Shown here in pieces: positions 56,459-64,000 of a DNA stretch of 64,000 bases; the stretch's first letter is position 1, and each line of letters opens with the position of its first letter. The notes under the pieces were generated by a model. It did not search any database, was not told where the DNA came from, and saw only the letters and a list, made by a program, of their open reading frames with translations. The position numbers were made by a program, and so were the translations under genes. The DNA is from Chenggangzhangella methanolivorans (lineage in GTDB: Bacteria > Pseudomonadota > Alphaproteobacteria > Rhizobiales > Methylopilaceae), in the NCBI RefSeq assembly GCF_019797865.1, contig NZ_CP081869.1:1302001-1366000 (forward strand), read 5' to 3'.

Positions 56459-56477
56459 GCCAGTGTCGTCGGAGCCT

Positions 56478-57229
56478 TCAATCGATGATCCGCGAGACGC
56501 TCTGAGCGACCGTCTCCATGACGAGCTCGAAAGTCTCCGGATCTGCACGTTCAAGCGGCGCGATGACCGAGTCCACGAACCAGTTCGCGAGTTCGGACTG
56601 CGCGCTTCGCGACAGGGGCTTCGGCGTGAGCTCGCTCGACAACGGTATGGTCAGGGCATGCGCCAGATGGATGGCGACGTAGTTGCGGACATGAGAATCG
56701 ACGAGCTTGGACGGCGCATACGGCGCCTGCTGGCGAAGGCGGGCCCACGCCATTCCGACCGGGCTCTGGCGGCGGCGTAGTCCTGGTCGACGGGGGCCTG
56801 GCCCCAGATGTCGATCAACGTCGTATGAGCGAGATCCAGATCGAGCGCTCGGCGAATCTCCCCCACGACCCGGCCTTCGCGATCATGGCGTGGGGTCGCG
56901 TCGAGCCAGCCCAACCGTTGGCTTTCCTGCGCGTACCAGCTCTGCAGCCCCACGAGCTCTGGGGTCTCAACGAGGCCGCGTTCTCCGAGCGGCGTCTCCA
57001 GGAGTTTTCGCGACGCCTCCAGCGCTTCGACCGGCAGATAGGCGTACCCGGCTGTCATCAGCCTGTTCACGCGCTGCTTGACCCAGGCGTGGTCGACCAC
57101 CCCGCTCCGCCGCAGATGCGCGAGGACCTCCGTGACGCATAGCGCCCGCTCGTGCGGGTTGTGCGAAACCGCGCGGTCTTCGATCCAGAGCAGCGTCGGC
57201 TCGCGCTCCTGCTTCCAAAGCAGTTCCAT
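56478..57229 (-). CDS. C-terminal continuation of the giant PIN-like protein (or a coupled gene)
   Basis: Two frames joined near 56748. The first part opens with an ATG in the TGATG at the stop of the upstream frame: MELLWKQEREPTLLWIEDRA, HNPHERALCVTEVLAHLRRS, WVKQRVNRLMTAGYAYLPVE. The second part runs WARLRQQAPYAPSKLVDSHV, RNYVAIHLAHAL ... VAQSVSRIID to TGA at 56478. The motif LLWIEDRAVSHNP with a following helical lid looks like the second half of a PIN-like fold whose first half ends the upstream frame. The likeliest reading is therefore one protein with two further missing bases (near 57243 and 56748). An independent translationally coupled gene is the alternative. Confidence 0.55.
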
Positions 57230-60200
57230 CAGACAACGGATATGCGCCGGGCCGGAGCGTGCTCGTGGGACGGCGCGATCTGGACGCCGGTCCATTTGCC
57301 CGTCATCAGACGGTTGGTCACGCGACGTCGAAGGTCCCCGATCGTCGCCTTGATCCTGGCGTCGGCTTCGGCTTCGTGCAGACCACGGACAAGCGCGGCG
57401 AACTCGGATCGCTGAATGTAGATTTCGGTCGAGCGAGAGAGCTGCTCGAGCATGCCGCTCGATGCGAGCCGCCAGAAACATCGCCGGGACACGGTGACCG
57501 GCGGGCTCTCGCGCAGCGTCATGTCCGTCCCCCAAACTTCGCCGGCGCCCTGAGCGATGAGCGCTTGAAGTTTCGCCAGTTGATCTGGGTCGAGATGGCC
57601 TTCGGAGAACGCAGCTTCGGACACACGGCGCAGCGCCTGCGGGTCGAGGCCGCCGGTTTCCTCTTCGCCATCGAGCGAAACCCAATCGGGCTCGAACGCG
57701 TCGACCACGCGCAGTGGCCCCGCAGGCGCCAGAGCCTTGCGCGACCGAGACGCCACCTCCGGATCGAGGCCGACGAATTTGTCGTCGAGATCGGCCAGCG
57801 CCTCCGAGAGCGAAACGGGTGTCTCGATGACGAAAGCCTGCTCGACCGCATCGAGCATGTCGAGTTTGGCGGCCAGCAACAGAGCCGACAGGTCGAGCCG
57901 CAGGACCGGACATTCCTCCACTTGCGGGAGCGGCGCCTTCCTGCGCCCGCCGGAAAGCAGCAACATCGGGAACCGCTCACGGAGAAGGTTCTCGCGTTCA
58001 GCTGGATCGGCCAGGAACAACCGAGCGAAGCCCTTGAGATCGCCCAGCATGGCGACAGCGGCGGGCACTTCGCCGCGAAGCCATCTTTCGAAATCTGTTC
58101 TGTAGGCCTCGTTTCTCTCTTCGAGGTAGCCCAGAAGTTCCTCGACGGTCTGGAATGAGCGCACCGCCTGGCTTTCGAGCGAACGCCCGGATGTTTCGAC
58201 GATCTCCTTCTGGATCTTGTGCTGCCCGAGCTCGATCGCCAGGACAAAGGCGTTCTGCAACGCTTCCGCTCCGACCCCGGCTTCGACCGCCTTCTGAAGC
58301 GCCTGGCTCGCCAGTTCCTGGTCGTGTCCCCGCATGACGTGCGCGACGTTCAGCGTCTGATGCGGATCGAGCTCGCCGGCGGCCATCGAGCGTCGAGCTT
58401 CGTCTGCAAAATCCGCCAGGGCGCCGATCTTGTAGTAGACGTCGAGCAGGAGGCCGCCGATCTTGGGATCGGACCCGGGCTCTCCCCGGATCGCGCGTAA
58501 ATCGTCGATCAACGGCTGATACTGACCGAGCATCTGGAAAGCGCGGATCCGCAGCCCGCGGAACTCAGGCGGCAATCCATTCAATGCGCCCTCTGCGGCG
58601 GCTATCACCTCGAGACAACCTGCAGCGTCCTCGACCTGAAGCGCCGCCGCGGCCGCTAGCCTCAGGACCCGAGGAGTGGCGACCGACAACATGACGGGCC
58701 GCAAGCTGACGACTTCGGTCCAGGCCGAGCGAGAGGCGAGGAAATCTGCGCCAACGGCCACCTCCGCCGGAGGGACCGAAGACTCGCGAAGCCTTTCGAC
58801 CAGCGATCCGTAGTCTCCCGCCACCGCCTTCCGCATCGCGCGCTCATAGGGCGTCGACGGCTCGATGGTTTCGTCTCCAAAACGAATGCGCCAGCTGTCG
58901 AGGAGCGCGCGGCTCTTCGGGTAACGGTCTTGATGCTGCTTGATGATGGAGAGACCGCGCTCCGGTCGCGAAGCCCCGGCGCTGAGCGTCGCCCAAGCGA
59001 TGAGGTGCGTCTCGGAGCCCTTTCCTTGGCGGACAGCGTCCCCGAGCGACTTCCTGGTCTTCCCCAGACGCTGCAGCCGTCCGAAGGACCAGCACCACAT
59101 CACGACAATCGGATCGACAGGGTCGCGGCGCAGAAGCTGCCGGCACGTAAAGTCGGCCTCGTCCGCCAGGTCCGGGTGCAGCAGGAGAGAACCGAGCCGC
59201 CACGTCTCGACCTCGGACGTCTCGGGGCGGTCCCCCTCTATCAGCCTGTCGAAGTCCGCCAACGCGAGATCGAGATTTCGGCGCACCGTTGCGTCCTCGG
59301 CGAGCAGGCCAGGATGAACCGGCTGCAGCCGGCCGCCGAACTGCGGCGCAGCGCCTGGCGTGAGCGCGCAGAAAAAGCGGATCGCGCCACGCGTCATAAG
59401 GGGCGCAAACGCGCCGCGACCGCGTTCGACCGCAGAAGACGCAAAGCGCAAGGCTGCGACCCTGTCGCCATTGAGCATCGCAAGGATCGCGCGCAGACGG
59501 ACGATCTCGGCGGTCACTTCGCTTGCCGCGACGCCCTCGAGCTCCCGACTGGCGGACTCCAGATCGCCGGTCTCGAGCAGCAAGCCTGCACGGAGCTCGC
59601 GCTCGTGGGCCGTAACGGGGTCCGAAAGAAGCTTGATCGCCTCATGCGGCTCGCCCTTGACACTTAACGCCATGGCGCGATCCGACCGATCAACCGGAGC
59701 GCTCAACTCGTCGGCTTGGTCAAACAGGCCTTCAGCCGTCGCGACATCGACGTCGCGCAAGGCGAGCACGGCTTGCGCCCGCAGCGCTTTGGCCCGGGTT
59801 TCCGCCGACAGCGAATTCCAGCGCGGTTCGTCGCTGCGCGTCTGCCTTCCTCCAACCATTCACGCAGCTTGCGCGAGCGCCCGGCTCGATCGTCCTCAAG
59901 TGCGGTCTGAAGGTTCTCGGCGAGCACGGATCCGATCTGGTCGAGAACCGAGAGCAGCTCCTCCGCGGTCTGCCTCATCGTCGAGATGTTGGCCGGAGAG
60001 AAATCCTGCGACGACGCCACGGCGGGCGGCGCCAGGAGAGCTTCCTGCGGCACCGTTTTGTCACGCTGATTGGCGACCAGATCTTCATAATGCCCGATCG
60101 GCACGTCGATGCGCGCGTGCCGATCGATCAGCTCGAGAAGATCTTTCTTGCGCAGGCGCCGTGGAGGCTCCCCGGACGCCACGCTCAGAACCTTTTCGGC

Positions 60201-60854
60201 GAGCGCCGGGCGCAGACGGCGCGCCTGACTGCTCGTCAGCCGACGCTGCGTCGAGGCGAATTCAATCAGTTCGTCGTCGATGTCGGATATTAGATCTGCA
60301 AGATTCGGAGCGCCGCAGAGCCAGTGGATCCGCTTCAGGAACTGGCTGCGGAACGCCTCTTCATCGAGTGCTGCGATGAAATCGAGCGTGTCCTGTTTCA
60401 GCTTCGATTTCAGCAGGACTGAGCGGAGCGGAGCGGAGTCAGCGAACAGCGCGGCTTGACGCCAATAGGCGAGGGCCGGCCCTTTCGGCACGCGGTGCTC
60501 GATCATCCGCTCGTGCCCTATCTCCGCCGTCGTCAGATAGCGAAGCGAGACCACGCGGTCAGGATTGCGCGACACGAGATCGACAAAGGTGTCGATGGCC
60601 GTACGGACGTCTTCGGTCTGGAGGGTGACACGGCCGCTGCCCGCCGTGTTCTTCACCTGGACGCCGGTCAGCGCGCCGCGGCTTGCGATCGCGTAGTCCT
60701 CGGCGACTTCGAGATAGAGCAGTTCGCCGTCAGACAGCCTCAACCACGCCAGCGTGGAGGCATAGACCTGATAGACGTAGCCGCCCAACGCCGCCACCGC
60801 CTGGCGGCCAATCTCACCCTGTGGCGGCTCGTCGTCGGACCCGGGCGAGCTCAA
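57229..60854 (-). CDS. DUF4297-like nuclease / TPR / PIN-like protein, frame broken
   Basis: About 1208 codons in two frames, from a TTG at 60854 (GGAG 8 bases upstream). Residues 15-100 resemble the DUF4297 PD-(D/E)xK nuclease: ALGGYVYQVYASTLAWLRL, then Glu49 and Asp53 in YLEVAEDYAI, Gln66-x-Lys68 in TGVQVKNTAG, and a helix (LQTEDVRTAIDTFVDLVS). A linker reaches LREWLEEGR; near 59844 one base is missing. The second frame goes on QTRSDEPRWNSLSAETRAKA and holds about 15 helical repeats of TPR type (LYD-free, e.g. AEGLFDQADELS, EAIKLLSDPV), then LRLDLSALLLAAKLDMLDAVEQ, a PIN-like start with Asp. It ends at TGA 57229-57231. Nuclease plus repeat sensor suggests abortive defence; family-level function is unknown. 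Confidence 0.65.
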
Positions 60855-61176
60855 TTTATGGTCTCCGTCGCGCGCACGTCCGACGCCCCGCAGATACGAC
60901 GAGACCGCTCTCCGGCGACGGCATCACGGATCGTGAGGGATTGGAGGTCAGGAGAGTAGAATCGACGGCGAGCGAACACGCCACACTTCTACTACTCGAC
61001 CGCGCATAGCTGGAAGCGCGGCGACAAGATCGCGACGTCTACTTTTGGCGCTGCCGCAGAGGTCAGCTGTTGGCGCATCTCGGCTTATCGGCATCCGCCG
61101 CGGCTGACCCACAGCGGACGCGGGGGTGGTCCGTTGAGGGGCGTCCAAACGATTTCGGTTGTCGCGTTTCGCGACT
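60855..61176. other. Gap of 322 bases, no gene seen
   Basis: It lies between the start of the nuclease giant and the corrected end of the metallo-beta-lactamase gene, at the probable right edge of the island. A GGAGACC before the TTG at 60854 is the only expression signal noted. No repeat of the tRNA-Ala end, no inverted repeats and no open frame with family motifs were found. Confidence 0.5.
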
Positions 61177-62164
61177 TCAGATCCGCCAGGGGCTCGGACC
61201 CAAGTGTACCCAGTGGCGGTCTTAAGGAGGCGGCCGAGCCCCGGGAACGGGTAGTGGAAGCCCAGCACGAGCATCCGGTCGGCCGACGCCCTGTCGAAGA
61301 TCCGTTTCCGCGAAGCAAGCGCCGCATCCTTGTCGCGGTCGGGACCGGGCTTCCAAGCGTTGTCGATGTTGACGACCGGGTGGTAGGCGAGGTCGGCGGT
61401 CAAAATCGCCTGCTCCGCGCCCGAATCGATCAGGAAGGTCGCCATCCCGGGCGTATGCCCTGGGCCGCGATCGTCGTGAGCCCGGGCGCGATGGCGTCGC
61501 CGGCCTCGTAAAGTTCGATTTCCCGCGCGATCGGTTCCACGCTCCGCTTGATGGCCTCGGTGAAGCGCTTCCTGAAGTCGGCGGGAACCGGCATGTAGGA
61601 GAGATCGGGATCGCTCCGGACGAAGAAGTCCCAGTCCGCCTTCGGCGCGAGCACGGTCGCGCGCGGAAAGGCCTTGACGCCGTCCGCGCTCCGCAGATTT
61701 CCGACATGGTCGGGATGCGTGTGCGAGACCACGATTACGTCGATGTCCTCGGCGCGCAATCCAAGCGCCGCGAGATTGCCGACCAGTCTGCCGCCGTTCG
61801 GGCCCATTGTTCCGCCGGCGCCGGCCTCCAGCAGGATGCGCCTGCCCCCCGTTTCGACGAGGACGACGTTTAGGTCGAGCGTCATTCTGTCGGTCGGCAG
61901 GAATGCGCGGCGGAGCGCGTCGGTCAGTTCGGGCTCCGGCGCGTCGCTGGCGTAGACGCGGGGCGGGCCGCTGATCTGCCCGTCGCTGAGGACGGTTGCC
62001 ACGATTTCTCCGACCTTGAAGCGGTAGGTGGAGGCGTTGCCGATAACGGGCGTCGCGGGCTGGCCGAGGGCGCTCGGCTGGAAGCCGATTCCGGAGCTCA
62101 GCGCGGACGCGCCGGCGGCGGCCGACAATATGGCCTTGCGGCGGTCGATGGCGAAGCGGGCCAT
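61177..62164 (-). CDS. Exported metallo-beta-lactamase-fold hydrolase, frame broken twice
   Basis: About 328 aa if corrected, from ATG 62164 (AAGGAG seven bases upstream). A twin-arginine-like leader (MARFAIDRRKAILSAAAGAS) suggests export. The zinc motif is SHTHPDHVGN (HxHxDH), with IVVSH before it and LAPKADWDFF after. At about 61457 one base is missing: AAQG in one frame continues as HTPGMATFLIDSGAEQAILT in the next (with the metal-ligand HTPG motif), then TADLAYHPV. A second missing base near 61197 turns the read-through tail into a natural end YTWVPSPWRI at TGA 61177. The family includes lactonases, beta-lactamases and thiol hydrolases; the substrate cannot be told. It is next to the sensor kinase but has no visible link to it. 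Confidence 0.83.
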
Positions 62165-62234
62165 GCGTGGTCTCCTTGATGCGCGTCCAAGTTTGGCGAG
62201 AGGCAAACCGGCGCGCGCCTCCGGACGAAGAGGG

Positions 62235-63656
62235 TCAGGTGCGCGCCGGCGAGGCCGCAAGGTCTGCACGGCGCAGCCACCGCTCGGTGTGACCGGGCGC
62301 TTCGGCGGCGGCCTGCCGGGGAAGATCCAGCCGCACGACGAGCCCCTGGGGCTTGCCGTCACGCAGTTCGATCGTTCCGCCATGGGCGCCCGCCACCTCG
62401 TGGACGATCGAGAGCCCGAGCCCGAAGCCGCCCGGACCGAAGCTCCTCGGACCCGCGGCGGAGCGGCTGGCGTCGCCCTTGAAGAAGGGCTCGAGCACCT
62501 TGGCCTTCAGATCTTCCGGGATTCCCGGACCGAGATCGACGACCTCGATCCGTACGCCGCCTTCGGTCTGCGTCTCGAGCCGCACGGTCGCGGCTCCCGC
62601 GAACTTGACGCCGTTGTCCACGAGATTGGTGACGGCGCGGACGAGCGCCTGCGGCTTGCAGGCGAAGACGAGCCGGTCGGGCCCGTCATAGGTCGCGGGC
62701 ATGCCCGCATTGGCAAAATCGTGGCACACGGTCTGGAGCAGGCTCGGCAGGTCGACGCGCTGGACGGCCTCCGTGGCGACGTCGCGCTGCAGATAGGTCA
62801 GCGTCTCCTCGATCATCGCGTCGATGCGGCTGATGTCGGTCAGCATGGCGTCGCGCAGTCCCGCGTCGGTCGTGCGCTCGGCGCGCATCCGCAGCCGCGT
62901 GAGCGGGGTCCTGAGGTCATGGCTGATCGCGCGCACCATGCGCGTGCGCCCGTCGATCATCTCCCGGATGCGGACCCGCATGTCGTTGAGCGCGCGGGCG
63001 AGCGAGCGGATCTCGCGCGGCCCTTCTTCGTCGAACGGGCGGTCGGGCCCCTCGTCCGGGCTGAGCCCTTGAGCCTCGCGCGCGAAGGTCGTCAGCGGCG
63101 CGATGATGACCCCGCCGGCGTAAAGCGCGAGCAGCAGCATCGGCAGGACGACGACGAGAACCTTGGGCAGGAAGAAGAAGCGTTCCGGGTGGAGGAGCGG
63201 AAGCGGCGCGCGGGCGGCCGGTGTGAAGGTCAGAACCGCGCCGTCGCCGAAGGGAACCGCGATCGTGTCCTCGGTCGTGCTTTGCGTCGTCCTGCGCCGG
63301 AGCTCCGCGCCGAGCGTCGTCTTGAGCTCGGAGCCGATCTCGGCGAGGTCGCAGTCCAAGCTTTGCGCGGGCCTGAGCTGCGCTGCGGCCGCCTGAGGCG
63401 TCAGCAGATCGACCTTCAGCCCGGTCGCGCCTGTCGCGGCCATGATGGCGCGCGCGATCTCGGGGCTCGGCGCGGCTGAGATCTGCGCCATGACGGTCTG
63501 GATCTTGATGGCGACCCGGCTCTTGTAGGGCGTCTTGGACTCGCTGCTGTAGATCAGGCTCGCGATGACGACGACCGCGATGATCGGCAGCGCCGTCAGG
63601 ACGATGATCTGCCGGCGGATCGAGCCGCAGAGGAAAAGCGACCGCCAGCGGCTCAT
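62235..63656 (-). CDS. Sensor histidine kinase, EnvZ-like
   Basis: 473 aa; its start overlaps the stop of the regulator gene upstream (ATGA). Helix 1 at 18-35 (IIVLTALPIIAVVVIASLIY), a periplasmic domain of about 120 residues, helix 2 near 160-185 (LVVVLPMLLLALYAGGVII), HAMP, HisKA with His in RAISHDLRTPLTRLRMRAE, ATPase NLVDNGVKF, DLGPGIPEDL, GGFGLGLSIVHEV. It phosphorylates the OmpR-type regulator encoded just before it. The signal is unknown; the periplasmic part shows no recognised sensor fold. The MBL gene follows, 70 bases away, in the same direction, and may be a target. Confidence 0.92.
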   Translation of the reverse strand: MSRWRSLFLCGSIRRQIIVLTALPIIAVVVIASLIYSSESKTPYKSRVAIKIQTVMAQISAAPSPEIARAIMAATGATGLKVDLLTPQAAAAQLRPAQSLDCDLAEIGSELKTTLGAELRRRTTQSTTEDTIAVPFGDGAVLTFTPAARAPLPLLHPERFFFLPKVLVVVLPMLLLALYAGGVIIAPLTTFAREAQGLSPDEGPDRPFDEEGPREIRSLARALNDMRVRIREMIDGRTRMVRAISHDLRTPLTRLRMRAERTTDAGLRDAMLTDISRIDAMIEETLTYLQRDVATEAVQRVDLPSLLQTVCHDFANAGMPATYDGPDRLVFACKPQALVRAVTNLVDNGVKFAGAATVRLETQTEGGVRIEVVDLGPGIPEDLKAKVLEPFFKGDASRSAAGPRSFGPGGFGLGLSIVHEVAGAHGGTIELRDGKPQGLVVRLDLPRQAAAEAPGHTERWLRRADLAASPART

Positions 63657-64000
63657 GCCTCGGCCTCGACCATGGGCGTGAAAAGATAGCCGCCGAGGCG
63701 AACCGTCTTGATGAAGCTCGGGTCCTTCGGGTTGGGCTCGATCTTCTGGCGGATGCGGCTGATGTGGACGTCGACGCTGCGCTCAACCGGCCCCGCGACG
63801 CCGGCATGGGTGAGCGACAGCAGTTGCTCGCGCGTGAGCACGCGGCCGGAGTTGAGGCACAGCGCGACCAGCAGGTCGAACTCGGCCGTCGTCATGAATA
63901 CCTGCGAGCCGGCGTGATCGACCAGGGTGCGTGAGACGGGATCGATCCTCCAGCCGGCGAAGCTCATCGCGCCCGGACGCTCCGGGCGTTCCGCGCCGTA
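63653..64000 (-). CDS. OmpR-family response regulator, N-terminus outside window
   Basis: Only the C-terminal half is visible (115 codons to the window edge). The frame is open past ATG 63967 through YGAERPERPGA, a linker to an expected receiver domain, so ATG 63967 is not the start. Winged-helix DNA-binding domain: SFAGWRIDPVSRTLVDHAG, MTTAEFDLLVALCLNSGRVL, TREQLLSLTHAG, then VDVHISRIRQKIEPNPKDP and FIKTVRLGGYLF. The stop overlaps the kinase ATG by four bases. Target genes unknown. Confidence 0.9.
   Translation of the reverse strand, partial: YGAERPERPGAMSFAGWRIDPVSRTLVDHAGSQVFMTTAEFDLLVALCLNSGRVLTREQLLSLTHAGVAGPVERSVDVHISRIRQKIEPNPKDPSFIKTVRLGGYLFTPMVEAEA

Larger units (their letters stand above)
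46338..61100. mobile_element. Accessory island next to tRNA-Ala (boundaries approximate)
   Basis: The run of conserved rhizobial housekeeping genes ends at the tRNA. From there to about 61 kb there is a serine recombinase cassette, a SIR2-HerA defence pair, an exonuclease and a large nuclease/TPR/PIN operon. Base composition is visibly less GC-rich, mainly at 46.4-54.3 kb. No copy of the tRNA 3' end was seen near 61 kb, so this is not shown to be a tRNA-integrated element; the edges are inferred from gene content only. The first 260 bases after the tRNA (46338-46597) hold no gene. Confidence 0.55.

Noticed and set aside
60855..61176. Search for a direct repeat of the tRNA-Ala 3' end as right attachment site
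   Set aside because: No copy of GTTCGATTCCGCC or of the sequence after the tRNA was found there or near the island edges.

Overview
This window looks like a chromosomal piece of a high-GC alphaproteobacterium of the order Hyphomicrobiales (Rhizobiales). The evidence is the gene order: pckA next to chvI-chvG-hprK-PTS EIIA-HPr-ahcY, then divL-tsaE/amgK-murU-addB-addA-trxA, folC-accD-trpA-trpB-trpF, lapA-ihfB-sppA-rpsA-cmk-aroA. A rhizobial-type AccD without zinc-finger cysteines and a class II (CP4-like) EPSP synthase agree with this. I cannot name the genus.

Layout. 1-6.8 kb: end of an arabinose-5-phosphate isomerase (LPS Kdo supply), a MotA/MotB pair, a small GlpM-like membrane protein, a secreted SGNH hydrolase, an ion/proton antiporter and an aldo/keto reductase. 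6.8-18 kb: a TetR regulator with its operator, PckA, a HugZ-like protein, the ChvG/ChvI acid/envelope-stress two-component system joined to HprK, EIIA-Man and HPr (regulatory PTS), a Tim44-like protein and S-adenosylhomocysteinase. 18-30 kb: DivL (cell-cycle pseudo-kinase with Tyr at the His position), peptidoglycan-sugar recycling (TsaE-AmgK fusion, MurU), AddAB recombination nuclease and thioredoxin. 30-46 kb: FolC, AccD, TrpA/B/F, a sulfate importer lacking its ATPase gene here, LapA, IHF-beta, SppA, ribosomal protein S1, a GST, Cmk, AroA, a TIGR02300 protein and tRNA-Ala(GGC).

46.3-61 kb is an accessory island next to that tRNA. It starts with a DUF3489-DUF2924-large serine recombinase cassette. 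Next come a SIR2-HerA antiphage pair and a DEDDh exonuclease on the plus strand. Facing them on the minus strand is an operon of a DUF4297-like nuclease/TPR/PIN-like giant protein and a large protein I do not recognise. That operon is the best candidate here for an undescribed defence system. 61.2-64 kb: a metallo-beta-lactamase-fold protein and an OmpR-type two-component system cut by the window end.

Quality caveat: from about 26.8 kb rightwards at least a dozen genes, including several normally essential or biosynthetic ones (accD, aroA, trpA, trpF, folC), carry one-base frame breaks, mostly in short G/C runs. I treat these as probable sequence errors, not gene decay. No frame break was seen left of 26.8 kb. 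Short inverted repeats of three families are scattered between genes. No CRISPR array, rRNA or insertion sequence was seen.
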